Assembly (NCBI GenBank): GCA_963576725.1
Contig: OY755242.1
Coordinates: 57,642,480 to 57,706,479 of the forward strand
Source of the DNA: Azorinus chamasolen
Lineage: Eukaryota > Mollusca > Bivalvia > Cardiida > Solecurtidae
Direction: 5' to 3'
DNA: 64,000 nt
Below, in pieces: positions 33,371 to 44,047 of the stretch. How positions within the stretch are numbered: position 1 is the stretch's first letter; every line of letters starts with the position of its first letter. The notes beneath the pieces were generated by a model, which searched no databases, had not been told where the DNA came from, and saw only the letters and a program-made list of their open reading frames with translations. The translations under genes and the position numbers were made by a program.

Positions 33371-33576
33371 CACAGGTTTTAATTGCGTCCTTAAGAAATA
33401 AAAACATACCGGTAGATTGGAGAAACATACCGGTAGATTGGAGAAACCACTCTTTGTCGTCTGCTATGTCGCCTGTTTAAATTCGCGATGTGTCCCTTTA
33501 CTTCATATATACTGTTTGCAGAGGCATAAGTATGCGTATTTCTAATAGTTCTAAGTACTATATCTAATAGATCTAC

Positions 33577-33762
33577 GCATACGTGTGCCTGTGCAAACGA
33601 AGAAGACTCAGATCAGACAGCTTCTGCAGGATCTGGGCGACCAGTCTGACCTATTGGCTTAGATAATCTTATACTTTCTCGGTTTCGCTTTTTCGTAAAA
33701 AATTCAGTTCATTAATAGTCACGAAGTCATAAAATCTTACATAAAAATTCATGAAGTAAAGG
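33577..33762 (+). mobile_element. Family A MITE, degenerate
   Basis: ACGCATACGTGTGCCTGTGC, AAACGAAGAAGACTCAGATC and a decayed hairpin are followed by ACATAAAAATTCATGAAGTA plus AAGG. The left terminus may lie near 33493 (TCCCTTTACTTCAT). Confidence 0.55.
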
Positions 33763-34851
33763 AATATATACTCATCTTCTATGACTTTCTGGTTTATAGT
33801 TCTGTTCTACTCGACCAAAGCATGAAACGGGGCCAGATCTTGATCCTACACGAAGATGGAACACCGTGTCACACCAAACTCATCGAAAATGACATGGGGA
33901 ATTTTACCCTAAGGAGTGATCAAGTGAGAGAGAGTTTTAGAACATGTTCTGGCGATATTTTTGAATAGGGCGAAAATGTCTGAAGCAGACGACAAATAAT
34001 CAACAAAGAAGAAAGTAATTTCTGTATTCGTAGCAATACATCAGCTTAAATACGACCATCGCAAAAATCATGATGAAAATAGCTTCGGGTATGATGGTGA
34101 TTACTTTTTGTTTCTCAATCTTTAATCTAATTAAGGTAGAAAAGATCGACCTGGCTTCCGGGAAAATAAGCTGGTGACAAAAACTTAGCCAGTTTCCGAG
34201 CGCAGTTTTCTTTTTGTCATTTCGCTTTGTGACACACTTCCGTTCGACTGGTTCTGCGTTTTTGTTCTAGTAGCCTCTTCTAGCGCGGGGAAAGTAATGA
34301 AACCCGACATTCCTGCATACACCGTATTGAACTGAGCCTACACTGTAGAAGTATTCCAATTAAAATTTTAATATTTAATGAAGCGAGTTTCGATGGCTAA
34401 TGAAAGCTTAATTAGCTGACGGAACGGGTGACAGCGTTGATCAACAGTCCTTTGTAAGACTCGAAATAAACGACTTTCTCAGATTTAAGATCTCCGGATT
34501 TTCTCCAACCGCCTTTCCGCAGAGATGTTTGTTTCAATTCGCTTCAGATTTTATAAGGATAATGTCTTTCAGAAAGATCCTGATATTTCTTAGATTTCTA
34601 TTTATTTTCACCAACTTGAATGCCCTTATTTTCAAACACCTTTAGAATTGGTACATTTTACTGGTGTGATATTTTTATATTTGAATTCTACTTCGGTAGA
34701 TAAAATAAATGGTTCTCAAATATTTATATAAAAGAAACCCAGCATAACAGCAACACAAACAAATGCTATGAAATACATTTGTACACAATTTCGGAGATAT
34801 ATATAAATACAGAGTAGCAAATAACGGTGCATTCTCAAATACTCAACTCGT
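33763..34851. other. No gene or repeat recognised
   Basis: The longest repeat-free stretch near the centre of the window. No open frame above about 60 codons and no splice-flanked coding pattern I could recognise. It could hold regulatory or untranslated sequence, but nothing shows it. Confidence 0.4.
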
Positions 34852-34949
34852 CATTTCTCCACCAAACCCTATGCTGTGACCACTCTTTAGAATCGTCTCA
34901 AAGAGTCGATTCTAAAGAGTGGTCGCAACATATGGTTTGATGGAGAAAT
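34852..34949. mobile_element. 98-bp foldback element
   Basis: ATTTCTCCACCAAACCCTAT, then GACCACTCTTTAGAATCG, pairs with CGATTCTAAAGAGTGGTC, then ATATGGTTTGATGGAGAAAT. One arm of a relative occurs at 61345-61415. Confidence 0.85.
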
Positions 34950-35027
34950 AAAGAAATTACTATTGAAACTGTTTTAATTTACGCATGCTATCTGTACCTT
35001 TGTATTTATATACGTATAACCTAGCGT

Positions 35028-35342
35028 TAACTGTAGTAAAGTAAGGCCTCGCTAATGCGGCCACATCTCGTATTAACATAGCAGTCTGTAAAACGGGTAT
35101 TTGCTTAATGTAGGGATACGTAATGAAGGAAGCTCCTATAGGAGAATTTTTTGCACAACTTTTGATCACAGGAATGGTTCCAGTTGCATTATGAAATTGT
35201 GAAAATACCAGTAAATACTAAAACGAAATTCTTAATCAAGAACTTTATTTGTACAAAAGAACCTGTCTTAAGCTAACACCTATTTTAAACATCCAGAATT
35301 GTACTTCTTTTGAGTAGTCGTATAAGCGAGACTTTACTGTAA
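35028..35342. mobile_element. Family G-related element, diverged, 5' of the 28-bp array
   Basis: The left terminus GTAGTAAAGTAAGGCCTCGC and right terminus TCGTATAAGCGAGACTTTAC plus TGT form an inverted repeat. Inside are GCTTAATGTAGGG and GCTCCTATAGGAG. GAACCTGTCTTAAGCTAACA occurs near 35261. Confidence 0.55.
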
Positions 35343-35347
35343 TTATG

Positions 35348-36745
35348 CATACAATAGAACCTGTCTCAAGTGGTCATTACACTAGAACCTGTCTCAAGTG
35401 GTCATTACAATAGAACCTGTCTCAAGTGGTCATTACACTAGAACCTGTCTCAAGTAATCATACAATAGAACCTGTCTCAAGTGGTCATTACAATAGAACC
35501 TGTCTCAAGTGGTCATTACAATAGAACCTGTCTCAAGTGGTCCATACACTAGAACCTGTCTTAAGTGGTCATTACAATAGAACCTGTCTCAAGTGTTCAT
35601 TACAATAGAACCTGTCTCAAGTGGTCATTACAATAGAACCTGTCTCAAGTGGTCATTACACTAGAACCTGTCTCAAGCGGTCATTACAATAGAACCTGTC
35701 TCAAGTGGTCATTACAATAGAACCTGTCTCAAGTTGTCATTACAATATAACCTGTCTCAAGTGCCCATTACAATAGAACCTGTCTCAAGTGGTCATTACA
35801 ATAGAACCTGTCTCAAGTGGTCATTACAAAAGAACCTGCCTCAAGTGCCCATTACAACAGAACCTGTTTCAAGTGGTCATTACACTAGAACCTGTCTTAA
35901 GTGGTCATTACACTAGAACCTGTCTCAAGCGGTCATTACAATAGAACATGTCTCAAGTGGTCATTACAATAGAACCTGTCTCAAGTGCTCATTACACAAG
36001 AACCTGTCTCAAGTGGTCATTACACTAGAACCTGTCTTAAGTGGTCATCACATTAGAGCCTGTCTCAAGTGGTCATTACACTAGAACCTGTCTCAAGTGA
36101 TCAGTACAATAGAACCTGTCTCAAGTGGTCATTACAATAGAACCTGTCTCAAGTGCTCATTATAATAGAACCTGTCTCAAGTGGTCATTACACTAGAACC
36201 TGTCTCAAGTAATCATACAATAGAACCTGTCTCAAGTGGTCATTACAATAGAACCTGTCTCAAGTGGTCATTACAATAGAACCTGTCTCAAGTGGTCCAT
36301 ACACTAGAACCTGTCTTAAGTGGTCATTACAATAGAACCTGTCTCAAGTGGTCATTACAATAGAACCTGTCTCAAGTGGTCATTACAATAGAACCTGTCT
36401 CAAGTGCTCATTATAATAGAACCTGTCTCAATTGGTCCATACACTAGAACCTGTCTCAAGTGGTCACTACACTAGAACCTGTCTCAAGTGGTCATTACAA
36501 TAGAACCTGTCTCAAGCGTTCATTACAATAGAACCTGTCTCAAGCGGTCCATACACTAGAACCTGTCTCAAGCGGCCCATACACTAGAACCTGTCTCAAG
36601 TGGTCATTACAATAGAACCTGTCTCAAGCGGTCATTACACTAGAACCTGTCTCAAGTGCTCATTACAATAGAACATGTCTCAAGTGATCCATACACTAGA
36701 ACCTGTCTCAAGTGGTCCATACAATAGAACCTGTCTCAAGTGCTC
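35348..36745. repeat. 28-bp minisatellite made of a family G terminus, ~50 units
   Basis: The unit ACAATAGAACCTGTCTCAAG plus TGGTCATT equals the first 28 bp of family G (CAGTAGAACCTGTCTTAAG...). Some units read ACACTAGAACC; several are 26 bp (TAATCATACAATAG). A segment around 35430-35600 recurs at about 36170-36340 with the same variants in order, indicating a later segmental duplication of about 740 bp within the array. Confidence 0.95.
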
Positions 36746-36925
36746 ATTTGTGTATTGAACGTAGGAGTCTTAAAAAGCATATGGTAGCTTAATGCAGGGC
36801 AAAAGTAATACAGACAGCTCCTATCGGAGTTTTCTGAATTACTTTAAAAATTTGGCCTGCATTAAGCTACCACCTTCTTTACAGACCCATTAATCGACCT
36901 GCCGCTTAAGACATGTTCTACTGTA
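36746..36925. mobile_element. Family G MITE body and right end
   Basis: It continues straight from the last array unit: TGTATTGAACGTAGGAGTCT, GGTAGCTTAATGCAGGGC, core CAGCTCCTATCGGAG, CCTGCATTAAGCTACCACC, and right end CCGCTTAAGACATGTTCTAC plus TGT. Its left terminus is the array itself. Confidence 0.8.
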
Positions 36926-37098
36926 CAAATAAAGTTCTAGATTAAGATTTTCGTTTTAGTATTTACTGATATTTTCACAATTTTATGATATAACTGGAAC
37001 CAATCCAGTGATCACCTACCGGATAATGAGTCCTAAATATATACCAGTCCCTGTAAAAATACATTCCATTTCCGCATTGCGCCTCCCTTATCTACGAC

Positions 37099-38095
37099 CA
37101 CAGGGGTCTGGACCGCTTCATGGAGGTCTATATGTACTATATAATAACAAGGGTTCCAACTAGCAGAACGGACATCCGTGTACCAAAAGTACAAATATGA
37201 ATGTAACTCTTGCAATTTCAATGATAATTTGTAATTCTTTCGACTATTGAAAGCCAATATATTTTACTATCAAATAAATATAATCTTCTGACGGTAACTT
37301 ATGCACAATTATCAATCCAACAACGTTTTTCTCAAAATTTCACGTGTTTTCTGGGTCATTGACAAACGTTCGTTCACCCCGGTTTCACTATATCACAGCC
37401 ATAACCTGGCGATTTTCAGTTAAAATGATGGCGTGGTTCAATAAAACAACCCAATTATATCACCAATCTCCATTTGTTTTTTTCCCTCTTAATAAGTAAG
37501 CAACTAGCAACAGCGGCCTTTCCGTCTGTCGTTATATGTTTCTATTTCGGATGGTGCCATTTTGCAACAAATTTGAATGGAGCCATTTCATTGGATGAGC
37601 GAAGGAAAAGTTGGGAAATCCGTGACGTCACGTACAATGGCTCCTTCCTCGACGATTTGAAGCAAACTGACAAAACTCGCTAGTTTTACATCATTCTTTT
37701 GATGCTGGGGACTAAACAATTGGAGGTGGGTGATAGAATTGATTCGTTTTATGGAACCACGCCATTTTTTAAACTTCAAATTGCCAGGTTATTGCTGTGA
37801 TATAGTGAAACCGGAGTGAACGAACGTTTGTCAATGACCCCCAAAACACGTGAAATTTTTAGAAAATCATTGTTGGATTGATACTTGTTCATAAGTTACC
37901 GTTATAAGATTATATTTATTTGATAGAAAAATATATTAGCTTTCAATAGCCGAAAGAATTACGAAATTATCACTTAAATTGTAAGTCATACAGTCATATT
38001 TGTAAATGTGGTACACGGATATCCGTTTTGCTAGTTGGAACCCTTGTTATTATATAGTACATATAGACCCCCATTAAGCGCTCCAGACCCCTGTG
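37099..38095. mobile_element. hAT-type MITE, 997 bp, long TIRs and perfect 8-bp TSD
   Basis: The ends CACAGGGGTCTGGA and (inverse) TCCAGACCCCTGTG are flanked on both sides by TCTACGAC (37091-37098 and 38096-38103), an exact 8-bp target duplication as made by hAT transposases. Inverted arms of about 360 bp (to ~37465 and from ~37735) share TATATAATAACAAGGGTTCC, CCGGTTTCACTATATCAC and GGCGTGGTTC in opposite orientation. The central 270 bp is unique and holds a 69-codon frame (37474-37683) with no recognised domain and no hAT transposase. A small GGAGCCATT/AATGGCTCC inverted repeat surrounds CGTGACGTCACG at about 37621. Confidence 0.9.
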
Positions 38096-38107
38096 TCTAC
38101 GACCAAC

Positions 38108-38236
38108 ATTATCGAAAGTCTTTATTTACTTACAATCGCAACTTCCCGGACAGTCGAAACCATCGCACGTTCTAGTGCATCGTACGACAGAAGTTATCTT
38201 AAGTTGCGATCGTCGTATGTTAGAACTTTCGATAAT
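38108..38236. repeat. 129-bp imperfect palindrome
   Basis: ATTATCGAAAGT pairs with ACTTTCGATAAT, and AATCGCAACTTC with AAGTTGCGATCG; the centre is CGCACGTTCTAGTGCATCG. It starts four bases after the hAT target duplication. The overlapping 70-codon minus frame is not supported. 38237-38495 is unassigned. Confidence 0.7.
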
Positions 38237-38495
38237 TTCAGTCGTACGATCTTTAATAAGAAAGACCCCTGACCACTCTACTTGATTGGACGATTCATAC
38301 AATGTCCAGCTTGAAATGCGTCTTTTTAGACATTGCAATCAAATAATTTAGAAAGTTGATCGAAGAATGAGAAACGAGAATAATATGTCCGTTCACAGGC
38401 ATGCGACTAATCTACTTTCCACTGATAGATTCGTGATTACCTTTGCAATAGTCTGGGTCTAGACGTGACATCTATTGTGTAATTTCTAATAAAGG

Positions 38496-38716
38496 TTAAC
38501 CATTTACTTCACCGAGACATCTTTTGATGCTTTTGTAAATAAAGTAGGCCTAGAGCGGACGGTTTCTGCAGGAGCTTCTCTGTTTGCTCATGAAATTACT
38601 TATATCTGATTCTACATTGTCTTCCGTGGCCAAACATCCCCATGTTCATACTGCCATTATAAACATTGAGGATCTTACATGAGTGCTCATTACAAATTGT
38701 TTTTATGAAACGATTT
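38496..38716 (+). mobile_element. Family A MITE joined to a foldback fragment
   Basis: TTAACCATTTACTTCACCGA to GCCATTATAAACATTGAG (about 38669) is family A. It then switches to GATCTTACATGAGTGCTCAT plus TACAAATTGTTTTTATGAAA, which matches the right arm of the 24362-24508 foldback. 38717-38919 is unassigned. Confidence 0.65.
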
Positions 38717-38919
38717 TACTATATCACATAACCCTTAAACAGTGCCATAGAAAGTGAAAAATACTATATCTAAAGGCTGCTTCGGCCATTGTTTACAGCG
38801 TAATACAGCATGATTAAAACTGCTCATATGCCTAAAAAAAATGCACAAGTGCATTTCCGCGCTTTACGGCACTCTGTTTCGGCACTACCGCACGGCAGAT
38901 TATGCGATAAAGTCACCTA

Positions 38920-39152
38920 TTAACCTGTTCCCTCATACGAACGCATTTTCACACCTTTGCAAAACAGACCCAGATCAGACGGTCTCTGTAGGATAAAGAA
39001 TGGTTTTCCCGTAGCCAAATCTGTAGAATCACATCTATATAGTTCCATAACAGAGCTGACCCTGACCAGACGGCTCCTATAGGAGCCGTCTGAAATGGGT
39101 ATACTTTGTTTGTAAATGCAAAAAAAGGCATTAATATGAAGGAAAGAGTTAA
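38920..39152. mobile_element. Recombinant family A/B element with two hairpin regions
   Basis: The left end TTAACCTGTTCCCTCATACG is followed by a first hairpin arm (GATCAGACGGTCTCTGTAGG). After AATCTGTAGAATCACATC there is a complete second hairpin (GACGGCTCCTATAGGAGCCG), ending GGAAAGAGTTAA. Two short ends flank one long segment, as expected from recombination between copies. Confidence 0.7.
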
Positions 39153-39284
39153 GGAACCAGAAACGCCTATGCCCGAACCGTTGCCTTTTGGTGTACATTT
39201 GACAATGGAATCGCATTAAAAAAATGAACAAATCGGCAAAAATATAATTTTGTATAGGCTTCGTTGATTAAATAAAACGTTAAA

Positions 39285-40325
39285 ATCTTGCATGGACTGT
39301 TTTGGTTCTAGGACAAAAGAATCAGTTATATATCTGCTTGGATTGTTTTGATTCTAGTACAGAGATACACATATAATTTCTTTACGGATTGCTTTAGGAC
39401 AAGGGAAAAAAATAGAATTTCTGCATAGATTATTTTAGTTCTAGGACAAGAAAGCAAGCCATATTCGCCATGAACTGCTTTAGTTAAAAGACAATGAAAC
39501 AATTTATATGTCTGCATGGACGGTTTTGGTTCAAGGACAATGAAATGAATTGTAGACCTACATGGACTGTGTTTGATTCAAGGACAAATGAACAAGTAAT
39601 CTCTCTGCACGGTATGTTGGGGTTCAAGGACACATGAACAAGTTATATTTCTGCATGGTATGTTGTGGTTCAAGGAACATGAAACAAGTTATATTTCTAG
39701 AAGGACTGTGGGTGGTTCAATGACAATGGTCTGTTTGGTTCAAGGACAAAGACAATACATATTTATTAATTGACTGTTTTTGGTTCAAGGACAAAGGAAC
39801 AAGATATAATAGTGCATGATCCGCTTTGGTTCAATGACAAAGAAACAAGTTATGTTTTTGCATGGTTTGGTTTGGTTAAAAGTCAAAGGAACAAGTTATA
39901 GTTCTGCATGGTCTGGTTTGGTTCAATGACAAAGGAACATGTTATTGTTTTGCATGGTCTGTTTTGGTTCAAGGAACAATATTTCTGCCCTGCCTGATTT
40001 GGTTCAATGACAAAGGTACAAGTTATGTGTTTGGTAAAAGGACAAAGGAAAGTTTATACCTCTGCATTAGCTGTGTTTTGTTCAAGGACAACGGAACAAG
40101 TTCCATTTCTGCGTGGACTGTGTTTGGTTCAAGGACAAAGTAACGATATATTCCTGTATGGACTGTGTTTGCTTCAAGGACACAGTAACGATATATTTTT
40201 GTATTGACTGTGCTTTAGTTCAATGATAAAGCAGTAAGTTATATCTCTGTATGGACTGTGTTCGGTTCGATGAGAAAGGAACACGTTACAAGTCTACATT
40301 AACTGTGTTTGGTTCACGGATGACA
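39285..40325. repeat. Degenerate ~46-bp minisatellite, about 22 units
   Basis: The consensus CTGCATGGACTGTTTTGGTT plus CAAGGACAAAGGAACAAGTT plus ATATTT is old and heavily diverged, with units from about 38 to 50 bp. The most regular units are near the middle and right. 39153-39284 is unassigned. Confidence 0.85.
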
Positions 40326-40495
40326 TATCATGGACTCAGTGCAAAATGTTCTTAGTATGTCACCATCTTACCCATTGAGTGCTGAATACTGAAAGTGGTG
40401 TTGCCTACTAGTGTTTATCTGTGGAGTCCATTCAGTAGAAAAGACTTTAAGGGTTTGGTAAACAATTTGAATGACTGAAAGAGTAAATCTTGAAA

Positions 40496-40557
40496 AGTGC
40501 AAAAGGGCGCTTCTAGGAGCCCTCTGATCTGAGTCCTCACTGTTTGCAAATGCCAAT
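40496..40557. mobile_element. Hairpin-arm fragment (family F-like)
   Basis: GCGCTTCTAGGAGCCCTCTG, then ATCTGAGTCCTCACTGTTTG plus CAAATGCC, is a right hairpin arm. Flanking sequence (ACCCATTGAGTGCTGA at about 40371) may be the matching end. Confidence 0.4.
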
Positions 40558-40663
40558 TCACTCGTTTTCGGCATTCTAACTTAAGTGCAGAGTAAATTCT
40601 TCTTCAGTTAATAAAATACTCTTGATTATCTTTTGAAACGATAGTGTACAATGTACTTGGTGT

Positions 40664-41225
40664 AATTTAGTGGTCGTTATAGAGAAGTTTTACTGTATCA
40701 TGACTTTAGGATGCTGATAAGATAGTGGTGGTTATAGAGAGGTTTTACTTATCATGACTTTAGGATGCTGATAAGATAGTGGTGGTTGTAGAGAGGTTTC
40801 ACTGTATCATGACTTTAGGATGCTGATAAGATAGTGGTGGTTATAGAGAGGTTTCACTGTATCATGACTTTAGGATGCTGATAAGATAGTGGTGGTTATA
40901 GAGAGGTTTCACTGTATCATGACTTTAGGATGCTGATAAGATAGTGGTGGTTATAGAGAGGTTTCACTGTATCATGACTTTAGGATGCTGATAAGATAGT
41001 GGTGGTTATAGAGAGGTTTCACTGTATCATGACTTTAGGATGCTGATAAGATAGTGGTGGTTATAGAGAGGTTTCACTGTATCATGACTTTAGGATGCTG
41101 ATAAGATAGTGGTGGTTATAGAGAGGTTTTACCGTATCATGACTTTAGGATGCTGATAAGATAGTGGTGGTTACTTTAGGATGCTGATAAGATAGTGGTG
41201 GTTACTTTAGGATGCTGATAAGATG
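40664..41225. repeat. 55-bp minisatellite derived from a mariner-type MITE end
   Basis: The first unit, AGTGGTCGTTATAGAGAAGT plus TTTACTGTA, is the inverse of the TACAGTAAAACTTCTCTATA terminus typical of Tc1/mariner MITEs. About nine 55-bp units (GTGGTGGTTATAGAGAGGTT, TCACTGTATCATGACTTTAG, GATGCTGATAAGATA) follow, with two truncated ones at the right. A hairpin-arm trace (AGCCGTCTCAGCTGGATTCA) follows at 41237. Confidence 0.9.
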
Positions 41226-41369
41226 CCAACTACAAGCCGTCTCAGCTGGATTCAAACTATTTGTAATGGTTACCAGTGGTTACCACATTTTCGTCAAATT
41301 GATTATTTGCACTAGACCGTCGATTTGTCAATAAATTGGTCCGACTGATGAGAAGAAAGTACAGCAGTT

Positions 41370-41582
41370 CTAACCCTTACAGTGGGCATACGAGTCACTA
41401 ATTTCTTTTGCAAACAGTGTAGACCCAGATAAGTGGGCTCCTAGAGAAGCCCTCTCATCAGTGTCTCCACTGTTTGTCATGTTACACTTTTCTTTAGAAA
41501 AAAATCCTAAATATTCACCGTGAGCTTGACTTGTTTAAATTTTGGAACATTCCATTTGAAAATTCAGCGTTGTAAGGGTTAA
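41370..41582. mobile_element. Family F MITE, complete
   Basis: TAACCCTTACAGTGGG and CGTTGTAAGGGTTAA are inverted ends. The hairpin is GCAAACAGTGTAGACCCAGA to GTGTCTCCACTGTTTG. TATTCACCGTGAGCTTGAC and AAATTTTGGAACATTCC form the long arm. Confidence 0.8.
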
Positions 41583-42319
41583 TGCAGACAACGAATAAGA
41601 CGACATATCTGATCTAAACATGATCTTTTCGTGACTGTAAATTAAGTTTTGCACAGAAGGTATAAAGTTATCTCTTGTATCTTAATTTGGCTCTTCATTT
41701 GTAACCACCAGAGACACGGCACAAAAAGTCAGCATTAATCAACGCAACATGAGTTTTAATATTAGGCAATAAACAGTTCCAATGAGCTAACATTAAATGC
41801 AAAATGTTTGATCGTTAAACATCCAACGTTCGCTATACAGAGCGGTTCTAAGAACGCTGCGCCACCTTTGACACCGTGACAGTTATTTCCCCTGCAAAGT
41901 ACCGCACATTGAGAAATTATATGGTCACGTTATGGGTATAAATACAAATGTTTGGACTGCTCAGATCATTAAACCGGTTAAAACATTTTCAGTTATTGCA
42001 GTTTCATATTAATATTTTATCGATTAATAGTCATAAAGTTTATGAACGAGTCCCAAGACATTTTCTCGGAGAAAATTAAAGTAATTATCGCCAATTGTGC
42101 TAAATCACGACGAGGTAGTTTATGGCTGATGATTGTCGAAATCAGGATGTAGAAAATTACCCTGGACGGCCGGGCGACAGATACACACTCACATGTCTAT
42201 TGTTACGTATCTCTTGTTTCATTTCTTTCTTGTTCCTTTTATTCTGTCTGTCGCTTATCATTATGTTATTTTCTCCCTTGATTATCCGTCTTACGTTTGT
42301 GTTTTTTTGTAATTTATTT
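41583..42319. other. No gene recognised
   Basis: AT-rich sequence. A frame starting ATG at 42122 (MADDCRNQDVENYPGRPGDR) runs into the 20-bp repeat that follows; it has hydrophobic stretches only because of T-richness. Nothing supports it as a gene. Confidence 0.4.
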
Positions 42320-43185
42320 CTTCTGTTGTCTATCTACTTCTTCTGTTGTCTATCTACTTCTTCTGTTGTCTATCTACTTCTTCTGTTGTCTATTTACTTC
42401 TTCTGTTGTCTATCTACTTCTTCTGTTGTCTATTTACTTCTTCTGTTGTCTATCTACTTCTTCTGTTGTCTATCTACTTCTTCTGTTGTCTATTTACTTC
42501 TTCTGTTGTCTATCTACTTCTTCTGTTGTATATTTACTTCTTCTGTTGTCTATCTACTTCTTCTATCTATCTACTTCTTCTGTTGTCTATTTACTTCTTC
42601 TGTTGTCTATCTACTTCTTCTGTTGTCTATTTACTTCTTCTGTTGTCTATTTACTTCTTCTGTTGTCTATCTACTTCTTCTGTTGTCTATCTACTTCTTC
42701 TGTTGTCTATCTACTTCTTCTGCTGTCTATTTACTTCTTCTGTTGTCTATCTACTTCTTCTGTTGTCTATTTACTTCTTCTGTTGTCTATCTACTTCTTC
42801 TGTTGTCTATCTACTTCTTCTGTTGTCTATTTACTTCTTCTGTTGTCTATCTACTTCTTCTGTTGTCTATTTACTTCTTCTGTTGTCTATCTACTTCTTC
42901 TGTTGTCTATCTACTTCTTCTGTTGTCTATTTACTTCTTCTGTTGTCTATTTATTTCTTCTGTTGTCTATCTACTTCTTCTGTTGTCTATTTACTTCTTC
43001 TGTTGTCTATCTACTTCTTCTGTTGTCTATCTACTTCTTCTGTTGTCTATTTACTTCTTCTGTTGTCTATTTATTTCTTCTGTTGTCTATTTATTTCTTC
43101 TGTTGTCTATCTACTTCTTCTGTTGTCTATTTACTTCTTCTGTTGTCTATTTATTTCTTCTGTTGTCTATCTACTTCTTCTGTGT
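42320..43185. repeat. 20-bp pyrimidine-rich minisatellite, ~43 units
   Basis: The unit TTCTTCTGTTGTCTATCTAC alternates with a TATTTAC variant, giving local 40-bp order. Three units make 60 bp without a stop, so all three plus frames stay open (280-400 codons, Phe/Leu/Cys/Ser-rich). The apparent transmembrane composition is an artefact of T-richness. Confidence 0.95.
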
Positions 43186-43190
43186 CTTTC

Positions 43191-43350
43191 TTAACCCTTT
43201 CCTCAATATAAACGGCTTTTCGCGCCTTTGCAAACAGATTAGACCCAGATCAGACGGCTCCTACAGGATCTGCTATCAGGGTCTGCTCTGTTTGCTGATT
43301 GAATTTTATAGATTTGTTTTTACAGTTTGAACAATGGTGAAAACAATCCG
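43191..43350 (+). mobile_element. Family A/B MITE, left part
   Basis: TTAACCCTTTCCTCAATATA begins five bases after the 20-bp array. The hairpin is GACGGCTCCTACAGGATCTG, and CTCTGTTTGCTGATTGAATT leads into a right half that fades out. Further right, 43405-43462 holds a family G core (CAGAAAACTCCTGAAGGAGC). Confidence 0.7.
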
Positions 43351-43539
43351 CTTTCCATCTTCCATCTTATTGATTCTGTAGATATGAATATTAATGAGGT
43401 GATTGTTATGCAGAAAACTCCTGAAGGAGCATTCTGCTTTACCTTTGTTCCGCATAAAGCAACAATCTGCTTTAAAGAAATACATGATTTAGTAGTCACA
43501 GTATTAAAGAGGTTCTTCTATAATATACCTATATATGTA

Positions 43540-43817
43540 TTTGATAGTACGCCTTTTGGCATATTTGCAAACAGAATAGATCCAGATAAAATGGCTCATT
43601 AGGAGCCGTCTGATCAAGGTCGTCTATGTTTGCTAATGAAATAACATAAATTTATTTATACAGTGTCTGCCAAGATAAACTGCTATTATGTATTATGTCA
43701 TTATAAAAGAATCAGCTAATTAATATTCATAGAGTCATTAGAGCTGCTTCTCACATGAATATTCATACAGTCATTAGAGCTGCTTCTCACATGAATATTC
43801 ATGGAGTAAAGGGCTAA
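43540..43817 (+). mobile_element. Family A MITE with a 36-bp internal duplication
   Basis: GATAGTACGCCTTTTGGCAT, hairpin ATGGCTCATTAGGAGCCGTC and the long arm follow. The segment CAGTCATTAGAGCTGCTTCT plus CACATGAATATTCATA is present twice (43729-43800). It ends GGAGTAAAGGGCTAA. Confidence 0.75.
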
Positions 43818-43975
43818 CCCTTTAATTTCAAATTTCATTACGTACTGAATATCCATGGATAAAATAGTTATAGTGAAATATGGAAAGTGGAACTTTGTAG
43901 TCATTTAAGAAACTAGAGAAACAGACCTATCAAATTCCATTAGCAAACAGAGCAGACCATTTCATTACTGTTGGA
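43814..43975 (-). mobile_element. Family B MITE, right part missing
   Basis: CTAACCCTTTAATTTCAAAT, ACTGAATATCCATGGATAAA and GAAATATGGAAAGTGGAAC lead to GCAAACAGAGCAGACC, where it breaks off. It shares CTAA with the copy to its left. 43976-44047 is unassigned. Confidence 0.65.
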
Positions 43976-44047
43976 CCTGCCTATAGAAATAATGCTATGA
44001 ATAAGAAATGGGGTATGTAAGATTTTACTGTATTTTCCATTTTACGT

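Larger units (their letters stand above)
35171..37011. repeat. 1.84-kb inverted repeat enclosing the 28-bp array
   Basis: The left arm 35171-35258 (CAGTAAATACTAAAACGAAA, GAACTTTATTTGTACA) is the inverse of 36926-37011 (TGTACAAATAAAGTTCTAGA, CGTTTTAGTATTTACTG). On each side the arm is followed inward by a family G terminus (GAACCTGTCTTAAG at the left, CTTAAGACATGTTC at the right). Confidence 0.8.

Noticed and set aside
37474..37683. hAT transposase fragment inside the 997-bp MITE
   Set aside because: The 69-codon frame shows no hAT motif (no dimerisation-domain or DDE residues), so it is treated as non-coding core.
42122..43330. Multi-pass membrane protein (402 codons)
   Set aside because: It arises from a 20-bp T/C-rich repeat open in all three frames; hydrophobicity reflects T-rich codons.
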